Shown here in pieces: positions 51,639-61,086 of a DNA stretch of 64,000 nt; position 1 is the first letter of the stretch, and every line of letters begins with the position of its first letter. Source of the stretch: Pseudomonas triclosanedens (GTDB lineage Bacteria; Pseudomonadota; Gammaproteobacteria; Pseudomonadales; Pseudomonadaceae); the NCBI RefSeq assembly GCF_026686735.1, contig NZ_CP113432.1, positions 5,011,001 through 5,075,000 of the forward strand, read 5' to 3'. The notes under the pieces are model-generated. The model did no database searches and was not told where the DNA came from. It saw nothing but the letters and a program-made list of their open reading frames with translations. A program made the translations under genes and the position numbers.

Positions 51639-52750
51639 GGCTGCACCTCCGCACCGGCGAAGGCCGTCCGCGCGAGCTTGAGGAAGGCGTCGTGCTGGTA
51701 GGCACCGTCGCGGTCATCGGCATAGCGCACGATGATGAGCTTCTGGTCGGGCATCACGTACATCGCCTGCCCCCAGTGGCCGAGGGCGGCGAAGGTATTT
51801 TCCGGCGCGTCGGGCCAGGGTGCCGGAGCACCAGCTACCGCGCGGTTGAGCCACCACTGACCGCCTGGTACCGCTTCGCCGGACTTCTCCGCCTGCGGCT
51901 TGTAGTTGGGGAACGGCGCCAGGACGAATTGCAGCCACGCCTGTGGCAGCAACTGGCGGTCCTTCCAGCGGCCGCCGCGCTGCATCAGCAGGCCGATGCG
52001 GGCCATGTCGCGAGCGGTCATGTAGGCGTAGGAGGAACCGACGAAGGTGCCGCTGGCATCGCGCTCCCACACTGCCGACTGGATGCCCAGCGGCTGGAAC
52101 AGCGCGGTCCACGGATAATCCGGATAGGCCTGTTCACCAACCATCTGCCTGAGCGTCGCCGACAGGACATTGCTATCGCCACTGGAGTAGCGGAAGCGCT
52201 GCCCCGGTACGGCATCGAGCGGGAAGTCGGCGGTGAACTTGGCCATGTCGTCGCGGCCACGGGTGTAGAGCATGGCGACCACGGAGGAGCGCACCGGGGC
52301 GTACTCGTAGTCTTCCTGCCAGGCCAGGCCGGAAGCCCAGTTCAGCAGGTGGCGCATGCTGATGTCGCGGTGCCCGGCGAACGGGGCGTAGTGGCGTGCC
52401 ACTGGGTCGTCGAGCTGGAAGCGCCCTTCGCCGAACGCCACGCCGAGCACGCTGGCCATCACGCTCTTGCTCATCGACCAGGCCAGATGCGGGGTCTGCG
52501 CACTGGTGGGGCCGGCATAGCGTTCGTAGATCAGTTGGCCATCGCGGATCACCACGACCGCGTCGGTGCGCACGCCCTTGCGGGAGGCGTCGTCGCGGTC
52601 GGGGAAGGCATATCGTTCGAAGGCTTCGACGGCGGCGCCGCTGGGTGTGGCGCCGCGCGGCCAGTCGGCCTCGGGCCAGGTGTCGGCGCCGTGGGCGTGT
52701 CCGCTGAGCAGGCAACTGGCGAACGCCAGCGCACGCAGGAGATTGGGCAT
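51635..52750 (-). CDS. Serine hydrolase (class C beta-lactamase family)
   Basis: The protein is about 371 residues. The signal peptide is MPNLLRALAFASCLLSGHAH. The SxxK nucleophile motif is in HLAWSMSKSVMASVLG and the second motif is in FRYSSGDSNVLSAT (YSS in place of the usual YxN). This is the beta-lactamase/DD-peptidase fold found in many esterases and peptidases. The third motif (HWGQAMYV) is the HxG type, as in EstB-like esterases. The substrate is unknown. Confidence 0.85.
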   Translation of the reverse strand: MPNLLRALAFASCLLSGHAHGADTWPEADWPRGATPSGAAVEAFERYAFPDRDDASRKGVRTDAVVVIRDGQLIYERYAGPTSAQTPHLAWSMSKSVMASVLGVAFGEGRFQLDDPVARHYAPFAGHRDISMRHLLNWASGLAWQEDYEYAPVRSSVVAMLYTRGRDDMAKFTADFPLDAVPGQRFRYSSGDSNVLSATLRQMVGEQAYPDYPWTALFQPLGIQSAVWERDASGTFVGSSYAYMTARDMARIGLLMQRGGRWKDRQLLPQAWLQFVLAPFPNYKPQAEKSGEAVPGGQWWLNRAVAGAPAPWPDAPENTFAALGHWGQAMYVMPDQKLIIVRYADDRDGAYQHDAFLKLARTAFAGAEVQP

Positions 52751-52851
52751 CTGTGGGCCTCTTGTTATTGGTTCGGCCCGCACCCTAGCACGACGAAGAT
52801 GACGAATTAAGCGCCGATCGTGCCGTATTCAAGGACAATTGGCGCAATCGG

Positions 52852-53637
52852 TCAGCGCGGCAACTGGTAGTCGTCGGGCCCCAGCAGGTCCATGCCGCAC
52901 TGCAGGTTCTCGATCCAGGAGAGGAAGGCGCCGATCATTTCCTGGCCGACGAAGGGGCGGCCATGCTGCGGCACGATCATCGCGACGTCCATGCGCCGCA
53001 CCATCGCGGCCCACAGGCGGGTGACCTTGTTGGACGCCATGTAGCGGCGGTGGAAGCCTTCCATGTGCGGAACGTGGGCGGCGAAGTCCTGCACGGGGCT
53101 GGCATCGTCCACCAGGGAGGCGCCCATGTCGCCGGAGAAGAGGATCTTGCTGACCGGATCGTAGATCTGGAAGTTGCCCACCGAATGCAGGAAATGCGCG
53201 GGCACCATCTTCAACTGGCAACGGCCCAGTTGCACCGACTCGCCACGGTCGGGCAGCGGGATGACGCGGTCGTAGGTGGAGATGCCGTGGCTGACCGCGA
53301 GATAATTGGCCGTCAGGTGGGGCAGGAAGCGCGCCCAGAGCTTGGAGCAGATGACCTTGGCGCGTGTGTGCAGCAGCCACTTGTCGAGGGCGGCGATGAT
53401 GTCGGGGTCCTGGTGCGAGGCGAAGATGTAGTCCAGGTCCTGCAGCGGGAAGAGTTTGGAAAGCTCCAGCGACAGAGGGGTATAGGTCAGGTCACCGCCC
53501 GGGTCGAGCAACAGGCGCTTATCATTGTCGACGATCAGGAACTGGTTGGACTGAACACCATCTCCACTGACCAGATCGTCGAAACACAGGCACTGGTGTT
53601 TGCCGTCGTCGAACAGCACGATGGGTTCGCGTCGCAT
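52852..53637 (-). CDS. MBL-fold oxygen-binding di-iron (ODP) protein
   Basis: The protein has 261 residues. It matches the flavodiiron/ODP type of metallo-beta-lactamase fold: QSNQFLIVDNDKRLLLDPGG, then SHQDPDIIAAL (the HxDxD-type metal site with the His substituted: SHQDPD), MVPAHFLHSVGNFQIYD, LFSGDMGASL and PQHGRPFVG. Proteins of this sort sense or reduce oxygen or NO; a flavodoxin domain is missing here. It could act as an oxygen sensor with a partner kinase elsewhere. Confidence 0.85.
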   Translation of the reverse strand: MRREPIVLFDDGKHQCLCFDDLVSGDGVQSNQFLIVDNDKRLLLDPGGDLTYTPLSLELSKLFPLQDLDYIFASHQDPDIIAALDKWLLHTRAKVICSKLWARFLPHLTANYLAVSHGISTYDRVIPLPDRGESVQLGRCQLKMVPAHFLHSVGNFQIYDPVSKILFSGDMGASLVDDASPVQDFAAHVPHMEGFHRRYMASNKVTRLWAAMVRRMDVAMIVPQHGRPFVGQEMIGAFLSWIENLQCGMDLLGPDDYQLPR

Positions 53638-53734
53638 GAAGAATCCCTGTCAAGGTAGTGGGCTGGAAGATGCGGAAATTTGCGGGTACGGCAGCCGGAA
53701 AGGCCGCAAAGGCTACCTCGCGCGCCCCCCAGCC

Positions 53735-54631
53735 TCACTGACTTGGATCAAGCCCCAACACCGCCTTCGCTTTCTCCAGACGCTTGGCCCGCGCCGCGCC
53801 GGCGATGGCCAGCACACCACGATCACGCTGCCAGGCTGCGGCAAGCAGCGGATCGGCGCCGGCGAACGCTGCCTCCAGCGCCGCCGACAAACTCTCGAAC
53901 TGGGCGAACACACCGGCGAGCAGCAGGTGCGCTTCCGCCTGGCTGGCAGGGTGCCGGCTTACCTCCGCACAGCCGGCCAGCACGCCGATCAGGCGCAGCG
54001 CCAGTTCGCCCGACCAGTGCAACTCGATGGCCAAACCGTATAGCCAGGCGCAGATGGAGGCGAGGACGTGGGCGTCTTCAAGGGTGCGGAACGGCTTGCT
54101 GTAGGTCTCCCAGCCATCGCCGGGCAGGCGCTCGCAGTGGGCGCCATCCAGCACCAGCCGGGCGTGGGGGATGTCGGGCAGCAGCGGCAGTGGCGACAGC
54201 TTCTCCAGCGTAGCGCCAGGAGTACCGGCAAGTACCACGGTCATTGCCAGCCGCGGCGGCTCTCCGGGCTCTTCATCGCGCGCTGCCACCAGCCACCAGG
54301 CGGCGCTTTCGGCGGCGGTGGCGAAGTCCTTGCGGCCATGCAGCGCCAGACCTTCCAGGCGGGTCTGCAGGTCCGCCGGACGCACGCTTTTCTTCTCGGT
54401 CACGCAGAAAGCCCCCAGGCTCAGCGGCGCCGCCGGCCAAAGGGCGCGCAGAGCCGCCTGGTAACCGGCGAGGAAGGCCCGCCCCGGCGTTGCCGCCAGA
54501 CGCCCGCCTAGCACCGCCAGCTCGAAGCTGCTGGCATGTCCGGCGCGCTCGAGCAGCTCGGCGTACCAGTCGTCCAGGGCGGCTTCGGCGGGCAGCCGAT
54601 CCTGTGGGCCAAGCAGGCATTTCCAGGGCAT
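53735..54631 (-). CDS. Acyl-CoA dehydrogenase-like protein (short)
   Basis: The protein is about 298 residues, starting at the ATG at 54631 behind [26 protein letters not shown], the central beta-like part ([20 protein letters not shown]) and the C-terminal helical bundle resemble acyl-CoA dehydrogenases, but it is about 80 residues shorter than usual. I cannot see the catalytic glutamate region. It may be a divergent or inactive member. It is divergent from olsB. Confidence 0.6.
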   Translation of the reverse strand: MPWKCLLGPQDRLPAEAALDDWYAELLERAGHASSFELAVLGGRLAATPGRAFLAGYQAALRALWPAAPLSLGAFCVTEKKSVRPADLQTRLEGLALHGRKDFATAAESAAWWLVAARDEEPGEPPRLAMTVVLAGTPGATLEKLSPLPLLPDIPHARLVLDGAHCERLPGDGWETYSKPFRTLEDAHVLASICAWLYGLAIELHWSGELALRLIGVLAGCAEVSRHPASQAEAHLLLAGVFAQFESLSAALEAAFAGADPLLAAAWQRDRGVLAIAGAARAKRLEKAKAVLGLDPSQ

Positions 54632-54776
54632 CGCGTCGCTCCTTCGAGGGGTGTCGTCGTTGTCATACAAGCATCACCGCACCGTCATGGGGGTGACACC
54701 GCGCATTCCTAGCCTGAGCTTGCACAACAAAGCCGACCGGCCGCAACCCGCATGGCCGGCTCACGGAGGCACTCGC

Positions 54777-55532
54777 ATGAGTCAGATCGCCCTCTCCTGT
54801 GATACCCCGGCAGAACGCCGCCTCAAGGCCGTGCGTCTGCGCGGTGCCCTTGCCCTGCGCGAAGCCCAGGCTCTGCGCTACCGCGTGTTCAGCAGCGAGT
54901 TCGACGCCCAGCTCAACGGCGCAGAGCTTGGCCTGGACATGGATGATTATGACCGCCACTGCGCCCATATCGGCGTGCGCGATCTCAACACCGGCGCACT
55001 GGTGGCGACCACCCGGCTGCTCGATCACCGCGCTGCCGAGCGCCTTGGCCGCTTCTACAGCGAGGAGGAATTCAGCCTCGAGGGGCTGGGCAACCTCGAA
55101 GGCCCGGTGCTGGAAATCGGTCGCACCTGCGTCGATCCGGCCTACCGCAACGGTGGCACCATCGCCGTGCTGTGGGGCGAGCTGGCCGAGGTTCTCAACG
55201 AGGGCGGCTACCGCTACCTGATGGGCTGCGCGAGCATCCCGATGCGCGATGGCGGCATTCAGGCCCGCGCGGTGATGCAGCGTCTGCGCGACCGCTACCT
55301 GTGCCAGCAGAACCTGCGCGCCGAGCCGAAGATGCCGCTGCCGCCGCTGGATCTCCCGGACAACCTCACCGCCGAGCTGCCGCCGCTGCTCAAGGCTTAC
55401 ATGCGCCTGGGTGCGAAGATCTGCGGCGAACCTTGCTGGGACCCGGATTTCGGCGTCGCCGATGTGTTCATCCTGCTCAAGCGCGACGAACTCTGCCCAC
55501 GGTACGCCCGCCACTTCAAGGCGGCGGTCTGA
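54777..55532 (+). CDS. olsB: Ornithine-ACP N-acyltransferase
   Basis: The protein is about 251 residues. The ATG at 54777 has GGAGG 9 bases before it. It is GNAT-like: [20 protein letters not shown] at the start, [20 protein letters not shown] and [10 protein letters not shown]. OlsB adds a 3-hydroxyacyl chain from ACP to ornithine, the first step of ornithine lipid synthesis. Its stop overlaps the olsA start, and the pair matches the P. aeruginosa olsBA operon that is induced by low phosphate. Confidence 0.92.
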   Translation: MSQIALSCDTPAERRLKAVRLRGALALREAQALRYRVFSSEFDAQLNGAELGLDMDDYDRHCAHIGVRDLNTGALVATTRLLDHRAAERLGRFYSEEEFSLEGLGNLEGPVLEIGRTCVDPAYRNGGTIAVLWGELAEVLNEGGYRYLMGCASIPMRDGGIQARAVMQRLRDRYLCQQNLRAEPKMPLPPLDLPDNLTAELPPLLKAYMRLGAKICGEPCWDPDFGVADVFILLKRDELCPRYARHFKAAV

Positions 55533-56302
55533 TGCGCAGCCTGCGCGCGGGGGTGCGTGCTGCCCGTCTGTTGCTGGTGCTGGCGCTCGGCGTGGCGCTG
55601 GCGGGGCTGATGAGCGTGCTGGAACGCCTGCCCGGGCGCGACTGGATGCCACTTCGCCAACGCCTGACCCGCTGGTTCCTGGCACGCCTCACCGCCGCCC
55701 TGCCCTTCGAGGTGAAGGTTTACGGCGACAGGCCCGAACGGCCGATGCTGTGGGTATCCAACCATGTGTCCTGGGTCGATATCCCCTTGCTTGGTGCGTT
55801 ACTGCCGCTGACCTTCCTGTCCAAGGCGGAGGTGCGCCAGTGGCCGTTGGCCGGCTGGCTCGCCGAGAAGGCCGGCACGCTGTTCATCCGGCGCGGTTCG
55901 GGCGATGCGCGAATGATCAATGAACAACTGGCCAGCCAGTTGTCCCGCGGCCGCTCGCTGCTGGTCTTCCCGGAGGGCACCACCACTGACGGCAAGGGCC
56001 TGCGCACCTTCCACGGTCGCCTGATGGCCAGCGCCATCGAGGCCGGCGTACCAGTGCAGCCCGTGGCGCTGCGCTACCGCCGCAACGAGCGGCCCTGCGA
56101 ACTGGCGCCCTTCATCGGCGACGACGATCTGCTCAGCCACCTGCGGCGCCTGTTCAGCCATGATCGGGGAGTGGTGGAGGTTCACCTGCTGCCGGCGCTA
56201 TCGAGCGCCCACCGCGACCGCTCGCTGCTCGCCCAGCAGGCCCGCAATGCGATCCACGCAGTTGTCTGTGAGGTTCAGGAAGACGTGGCCATCGCGGCCT
56301 GA
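55532..56302 (+). CDS. olsA: Lyso-ornithine lipid O-acyltransferase
   Basis: The protein has 256 residues. An N-terminal membrane helix is followed by the PlsC-type acyltransferase motifs: NHVSWVD (HxxxxD), TLFIRRGSGD and VFPEGTTTDGKGLRTFHGRL. OlsA adds the second acyl chain to lyso-ornithine lipid. It overlaps olsB by one base and is the last gene of this operon. Confidence 0.92.
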   Translation: MRSLRAGVRAARLLLVLALGVALAGLMSVLERLPGRDWMPLRQRLTRWFLARLTAALPFEVKVYGDRPERPMLWVSNHVSWVDIPLLGALLPLTFLSKAEVRQWPLAGWLAEKAGTLFIRRGSGDARMINEQLASQLSRGRSLLVFPEGTTTDGKGLRTFHGRLMASAIEAGVPVQPVALRYRRNERPCELAPFIGDDDLLSHLRRLFSHDRGVVEVHLLPALSSAHRDRSLLAQQARNAIHAVVCEVQEDVAIAA

Positions 56303-56415
56303 CGCCGTGCCCGCATCGAACGCGGGGCCTGGAAAGGATGCAGGAGGGAATGTGGAGCCCGCCGTAACCTACGGCCGACGGGTTCCTACTCTGACGAAAC
56401 AGCTTTCAAACTACG

Positions 56416-56441
56416 CCGGGCGATACCCTCGAATCGCCCGG
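56416..56441. other. Inverted repeat between convergent olsA and usp genes
   Basis: CCGGGCGAT, an 8-base loop and ATCGCCCGG lie between convergent genes. There is no T tail, so a classical terminator is doubtful, but the position suits a shared end for both transcripts. Confidence 0.45.
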
Positions 56442-56469
56442 TGGAGCCTGAAAACAGTCTCCCGACGCC

Positions 56470-57336
56470 TTAGGCGGAAACCTCCGGCGGCACGACCAGG
56501 ATGTCACAATCCAGCTCGCGCAGAGCATAGTCGGCAACACTGCCGATCAGGGCACGCTTGATCCCACCCATACCCCGAGTGCCCATGACCAGCAGATCCG
56601 GTCGATGCTTGTCGACCATCCGCTGCAGCACATTGCCCGGCAGCCCAACGGCTACCAGTTGTTCATCGATGCGTTCTTCCAGGTGCTCATCGCGCAGGAA
56701 CTTCTTCAGTTCGTCCACGGCCTGACGTGTCTCGGTACTGACGAACTCGTCGACCCTTTCCTCGCTGACACCGGAGTACTGCATCATGCCCTTGGCCAGC
56801 GGGCTGAAGGCATAAACCCCACGACGCACGGCACCGTCGAGCAGGCCCAGGTTGCCCGCTACGTTCACCGCGTTGGCCGATGCGGGAGAGATATCCAGCG
56901 CCAGCAGCAGGTCGCGATATTCGCCAGTTGCAGGCTGGTTGACCACCAGGACCGGCAGTTGACCTGCACGCAGCACTCGTTCGACGGTGGTGCCAACGAA
57001 TATGTCGCGCAGCACGCTCTTGCGATGCGCGCCCATCACCAGCAGTTCGATATTCTGGCTCTTGGCGGCGGCGAGAATCTGCTGATTCGGATCGCCACGT
57101 TCGACCATCAGTTTCGGACAGGCTCCGCCCAGCTCGGTGAGCTCGACCAGGCGTGCTTCAAGCATCATCTTGACCTGGGTGAGTTCTTGCTCGACCAATG
57201 CGGCCGGCTGATCCTCGTCTACTACGTAGAGCACAGTCCACGGGCAGGCATAGCGCTTGGCAAGCGCTGCCGCGCGGTGCAAAGCCTTTTCCGAACGGCC
57301 AGACAGATCCGTTGCGACCATTATCGACTTCATCAT
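56470..57336 (-). CDS. Tandem universal stress protein
   Basis: The protein has 288 residues with two Usp domains. The first starts KSIMVATDLSGRSEKALHRA. Each domain keeps an ATP-binding motif: MGAHRKSVLRDIFVGTTVER and MGTRGMGGIKRALIGSVADY. It has better-conserved nucleotide sites than the Usp at 6778-7686. In P. aeruginosa a Usp at this location is an anaerobic-survival protein, as I recall. AGGAG precedes two adjacent ATGs; either could be used. Confidence 0.9.
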   Translation of the reverse strand: MMKSIMVATDLSGRSEKALHRAAALAKRYACPWTVLYVVDEDQPAALVEQELTQVKMMLEARLVELTELGGACPKLMVERGDPNQQILAAAKSQNIELLVMGAHRKSVLRDIFVGTTVERVLRAGQLPVLVVNQPATGEYRDLLLALDISPASANAVNVAGNLGLLDGAVRRGVYAFSPLAKGMMQYSGVSEERVDEFVSTETRQAVDELKKFLRDEHLEERIDEQLVAVGLPGNVLQRMVDKHRPDLLVMGTRGMGGIKRALIGSVADYALRELDCDILVVPPEVSA

Positions 57337-57411
57337 GCGGCTCCTCTCGTAGTCCTTCAGATATGCCTATTGCACACGTTCCGCCTCGTAGGACGGTTGA
57401 TACATATCAAG

Positions 57412-58005
57412 TCAGCCCGGACCGCCCATCGATTCCGGCAGTTCTCTGGCGAATATCTGCAATTGCGGATAGAACTCCCGGAAGTCTTCGCTCAGAGGCT
57501 GATAAAGGCCCTCCAGCTCCCTCCACGCGCCATCCAGCAAGTCCGGGCGCGACAAGCGCCGGGACATGCCGGACACCACATCCTGCAACACTTCGAACTC
57601 CCGATAGCTACCTAGCCAGTCCTGTGCGGCCATGCGCGGTGCAATGCGTGCCAGACGCTCCGGCAAGCCGGGCGTATGGCCCAGTACACCGTAGACCCGC
57701 CGAGTGAAGTGCTCCAGCGGTTCGTTGGAGAAGCGTGTCCAGTCGCGAGCCAGGCAATGGTCGAAGAACACATCCAGCAGCACGCCGGACAAGCGCCTGC
57801 GGGCCTGAGGGAAGCGGGCCTTGGCAATGTGTATCAAAGGGTGACTGTCGGTGAACGCGTCGATGCGACGATGCACCCGGATGGCCGCCTCGATGTCGGC
57901 GGGCCATTGACCGACGAGCGGCCCTTTGACGAAATCACCGTAGAGGCTGCCGAGCAGTTGGGCCGGCCTATCGCCGCCCAGGTGAAGATGCGCGAGGTAG
58001 TTCAT
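57412..58005 (-). CDS. acpH: Acyl carrier protein phosphodiesterase
   Basis: The protein has 197 residues. It begins MNYLAHLHLGGDRPAQLLGS and has the AcpH helical HD-like pattern (RVHRRIDAFTDSHPLI, VLLDVFFDHCLARDW). AcpH removes the 4'-phosphopantetheine prosthetic group from ACP. It is cytoplasmic. Start is the ATG at 58005. It is divergent from the ArsR-type gene. Confidence 0.9.
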   Translation of the reverse strand: MNYLAHLHLGGDRPAQLLGSLYGDFVKGPLVGQWPADIEAAIRVHRRIDAFTDSHPLIHIAKARFPQARRRLSGVLLDVFFDHCLARDWTRFSNEPLEHFTRRVYGVLGHTPGLPERLARIAPRMAAQDWLGSYREFEVLQDVVSGMSRRLSRPDLLDGAWRELEGLYQPLSEDFREFYPQLQIFARELPESMGGPG

Positions 58006-58158
58006 GAGAGTGAGCTTAGCGCGGAACCATCACCAATCTGTAGAGCAACCATCCTGCGCAGGTCCGCGGGATGGCGCCGATTCCGGCATGCGCACCTGCG
58101 ACGGCGTCGGTGAGTAATATCACCGGTATCGATCATTACTATCGCCCCAAACGAATTC

Positions 58159-58178
58159 ATATCGCTTATCACCGATAT
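58159..58178. promoter_or_regulatory. Candidate ArsR-type operator
   Basis: ATATCG-N8-CGATAT forms a dyad 34 bases before the regulator start, and a related CGATATA half occurs again at 58195-58201. The region 58100-58200 is unusually AT-rich. The dyad fits autoregulation and control of acpH, but it is only a sequence guess. Confidence 0.4.
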
Positions 58179-58212
58179 ATAGTTCGTCTCAACGCGATAT
58201 ACCGATGCGCCC

Positions 58213-58530
58213 ATGACTGAACAAACCACTCTCGACCTCGACGAAATCTTCAAGGCTCTGGCCCATCCCGTACGGCGCGACATGCTGTACTGGCTCAAGG
58301 ACCCGGAGCGCTTCTTCGTAGAGCAGGAACATCAATCCTTCGAGATCGGCGTTTGCGCCGGCAAGTTCGACCAGCGCACCGGCCTATCGCAATCCACCGT
58401 TTCCGCGCATCTGGCCACCCTCCAGCGCGCGGGCCTGGTGACCAGTCGAAAAGTCGGCCAGTGGAATTTCTTCAAACGCAATGAAGAAACGATCGAGGCC
58501 TTTGTTCGCCACCTGGGCGAAGCGCTGTAA
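58213..58530 (+). CDS. ArsR-family HTH transcriptional regulator
   Basis: The protein has 105 residues. The winged helix includes LDEIFKALAHPVRRDMLYWL and LSQSTVSAHLATLQRAGLVT with SRKVGQWNFFKRNEE. No metal-site cysteine pair (ELCVCDL) is present; a single Cys (GVCAGKFDQ) sits near that position. This hints at a redox or electrophile sensor rather than a metal sensor. It is followed by MFS and xenB genes, which it may repress. No clear ribosome site is seen at the ATG. Confidence 0.85.
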   Translation: MTEQTTLDLDEIFKALAHPVRRDMLYWLKDPERFFVEQEHQSFEIGVCAGKFDQRTGLSQSTVSAHLATLQRAGLVTSRKVGQWNFFKRNEETIEAFVRHLGEAL

Positions 58531-58560
58531 GAAACCCGTTCGAAATCCACCGAGCCTTTG

Positions 58561-58677
58561 CAGAACGAGGTGTAACGCCCCCAAGGGGGTATCAGCCGCA
58601 GGCTGACCCACCGGGGAAGTACCAGCGGATCGAACAGAGGAGGTTGCCCCGCCCGCAGGGCAACCGAAACCGTTCTG
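58561..58677 (+). ncRNA. Possible structured leader RNA before MFS-xenB
   Basis: The outer pair CAGAACG (58561-58567) and CGTTCTG (58671-58677) could close a multibranch fold. It would contain CCCC-CAA-GGGG, TCAGCC-GCA-GGCTGA and GGTTGCCC-N7-GGGCAACC. It matches no riboswitch I recognise and no reading frame covers it. It sits 80 bases before the MFS start. The structure is inferred by eye only. Confidence 0.35.
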
Positions 58678-58756
58678 ACCGCACCGCAGATTCTGGACAG
58701 GCTTGACCGGCTACTGCCTAGCCAAGACAACAGATCCCACTTTCTGGAGCAGGCGC

Positions 58757-59920
58757 ATGCCCACTTCGCTTCTCGTCCTTGCTTTGTCCGCGTTTGCCAT
58801 CGGCACCACGGAATTCGTGATCATGGGGCTCCTGCCCGAGGTTGCGAACGACCTGTCCGTCTCCATTCCCAGCGCCGGCTGGCTGGTCAGCGGCTATGCC
58901 TTCGGCGTGGCCATCGGCGCGCCCATCATGGCGCTGCTGACAGCACGCCTGCCTCGCAAGACCGCGTTGCTGATGCTCATGGGCATTTTCATCATCGGCA
59001 ACCTGCTCTGCGCAGTGGCCGCCAACTACGGCCTGCTGATGCTCGCGCGGATCATCACCGCACTTTGCCACGGCGCATTCTTCGGCATCGGCTCGGTAGT
59101 CGCCGCCAGCCTGGTGCCGGCCAACCGCAAGGCTTCTGCCGTCGCGCTGATGTTCACCGGCCTGACCCTGGCCAACGTACTGGGCGTACCGCTGGGCACC
59201 GCGCTGGGCCAGGTCGCCGGCTGGCGCTCGCCGTTCTGGGTGGTGACGCTGATTGGCGTCGCCGCACTGATCGGTCTCTGGCGCGTGCTGCCCAGGCAGC
59301 ACGACGAAGAAGCCGTGGACATGCGCAAGGAGGTCGCCGCGCTGCGCAACGGCCCGCTGTGGCTGGCACTGGCCACCACCGTACTGTTCTCCGCGGCTGT
59401 CTTCGCGCTGTTCACCTACGTCGCCCCGCTGCTGGGCGAAGTGACCCGGGTTTCCCCGCAGGGCGTGACCTGGACCCTGGTGCTGATCGGCCTGGGCCTG
59501 ACATTGGGCAACATCATCGGCGGCCGTCTCGCCGACTGGCGCCTGGGGACGACCCTGGCCGGCGTGTTCGCCACGATGGCGGTGGTTTCCGCCGCGCTGA
59601 GCTGGACCAGCTCGGCACTGATTCCCGCCGAAATCACCCTCTTCATCTGGGCTGCCGCAGCCTTCGCCGCGGTGCCCGCCCTGCAGATCAACGTGGTACG
59701 TGTCGGCGGAGCCGCGCCGAACCTCGTCGCCACACTGAACATCGGCGCCTTCAACGTCGGCAACGCCATCGGCGCCTGGGTCGGTGGCAGTGTCATCGAC
59801 CACGGCCTGGGCCTCACCCGCGTCCCGCTGGCCGGTGCCCTGCTCGCCGTGCTCGCGCTGATCGCAGTGATGATCGCCTTCAGCGGCAAACCCACCCACA
59901 CGCAACCCGTACTCGATTGA
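58757..59920 (+). CDS. MFS transporter, DHA1-like (12-helix)
   Basis: The protein has 387 residues, starting at the ATG at 58757 with GGAG 7 bases upstream. It opens TSLLVLALSAFAIGTTEFVI and has MALLTARLPRKTALLMLMGI (motif A), and about 12 helices, fitting the AraJ/NepI/YdhP exporter group. It is followed after 31 bases by xenB and preceded by the ArsR gene; the three may form a detoxification unit. The substrate is unknown. Confidence 0.88.
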   Translation: MPTSLLVLALSAFAIGTTEFVIMGLLPEVANDLSVSIPSAGWLVSGYAFGVAIGAPIMALLTARLPRKTALLMLMGIFIIGNLLCAVAANYGLLMLARIITALCHGAFFGIGSVVAASLVPANRKASAVALMFTGLTLANVLGVPLGTALGQVAGWRSPFWVVTLIGVAALIGLWRVLPRQHDEEAVDMRKEVAALRNGPLWLALATTVLFSAAVFALFTYVAPLLGEVTRVSPQGVTWTLVLIGLGLTLGNIIGGRLADWRLGTTLAGVFATMAVVSAALSWTSSALIPAEITLFIWAAAAFAAVPALQINVVRVGGAAPNLVATLNIGAFNVGNAIGAWVGGSVIDHGLGLTRVPLAGALLAVLALIAVMIAFSGKPTHTQPVLD

Positions 59921-59951
59921 ACCCACCCCTCCTTCGCCCCGGAGTAATGCA

Positions 59952-61001
59952 ATGACTACGCTCTTCGACCCCATCGTCATCGGTGATCTGGAATTGCCCA
60001 ACCGTATCGTCATGGCCCCGCTGACCCGCTGCCGCGCCGATGAGGGCCGCGTGCCCAATGCGCTGATGGCCGAGTATTACGCCCAGCGCGCCGACGCAGG
60101 CCTGATCCTCAGCGAGGCCACCGCGGTGACCCCGATGGGTGTCGGCTATCCGGACACTCCCGGCATCTGGTCCGATGACCAGGTGCGCGGCTGGTCCAAC
60201 ATCACCAAGGCCGTGCACGCCAACGGCGGTCGCATCATGCTGCAGCTCTGGCACGTTGGCCGTATCTCCGACCCGCTGTACCTGAATGGCGAAACCCCGG
60301 TGGCACCAAGCGCGATCAAGCCCGCCGGCCACGTCAGCCTGGTGCGCCCGATCAAGGAGTTCGTCACCCCGCGAGCGCTGGAAACCGAAGAGATCGCCGA
60401 TATCGTCGAGGCTTACCGCCAGGGTGCGGAGAACGCCAAGGCCGCCGGCTTCGACGGCGTGGAAATCCACGGTGCCAACGGCTACCTGCTCGACCAGTTC
60501 CTGCAGAGCAGTACCAACCAGCGTACCGACCGGTACGGCGGCTCCATCGAGAATCGTGCCCGCCTGCTGCTGGAAGTCACCGATGCCGCCATCGAAGTCT
60601 GGGGCCCCGGTCGTGTCGGCGTGCACCTGGCACCGCGCATGGATTCCCACGACATGGGCGACGCCGACCCGCTCGCCACGTTCGGCTACGTGGCCCGCGA
60701 GCTGGGCAAGCGTGGCGTAGCGTTCATCTGCACCCGCGAAAAGGCTGGCGACGACAGCATCGGCCCGAAACTGAAGGAAATATTCGGCGGCGTGTACATC
60801 GCCAACGAGCGCTTCACCAAGGAATCCGCCAACGAGTGGCTGGAAAGCGGCAAGGCCGACGCGGTGGCCTTTGGCATTCCGTTCATCGCCAACCCGGACC
60901 TGGTGACCCGCCTGCAGAAGGACGCCGCCTGGAACGAGCCGCGCCCGGAAACCTTCTACGGCAAGGGTCCGGTTGGCTACCTGGACTACCCGCGTCTGTA
61001 A
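59952..61001 (+). CDS. xenB: Old yellow enzyme-type alkene/xenobiotic reductase
   Basis: The protein has 349 residues, full length for the OYE family. It has FMN-binding and active-site motifs: RIVMAPLTRCRADE, QLWHVGRISDP, GVEIHGANGYLLDQFLQS and DRYGGSIENRARLLLE. It reduces activated C=C bonds and nitro compounds with NAD(P)H. GGAG lies before the ATG. Pairing with the MFS and ArsR genes suggests response to electrophiles. The xenB symbol follows P. aeruginosa synteny as I recall it. Confidence 0.9.
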   Translation: MTTLFDPIVIGDLELPNRIVMAPLTRCRADEGRVPNALMAEYYAQRADAGLILSEATAVTPMGVGYPDTPGIWSDDQVRGWSNITKAVHANGGRIMLQLWHVGRISDPLYLNGETPVAPSAIKPAGHVSLVRPIKEFVTPRALETEEIADIVEAYRQGAENAKAAGFDGVEIHGANGYLLDQFLQSSTNQRTDRYGGSIENRARLLLEVTDAAIEVWGPGRVGVHLAPRMDSHDMGDADPLATFGYVARELGKRGVAFICTREKAGDDSIGPKLKEIFGGVYIANERFTKESANEWLESGKADAVAFGIPFIANPDLVTRLQKDAAWNEPRPETFYGKGPVGYLDYPRL

Positions 61002-61022
61002 CGGCGGGTTCTAGCACCAATG

Positions 61023-61052
61023 AAAAGGCGCCTTCATTCGAAGCGCCTTTTT
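61023..61052 (+). terminator. Rho-independent terminator after xenB
   Basis: AAAAGGCGC and GCGCCTTTTT form a stem with an inner CTTC/GAAG extension, ending in a T run 22 bases past the stop. Confidence 0.85.
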
Positions 61053-61086
61053 GTTTTCCTGAAGCATCGCAGCCGATCTGTAGGGC

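Noticed and set aside
58561..58677. Assignment of the leader to a known riboswitch class
   Set aside because: None of the conserved cores I know (TPP, cobalamin, SAM, fluoride, guanidine, ZTP) is present.
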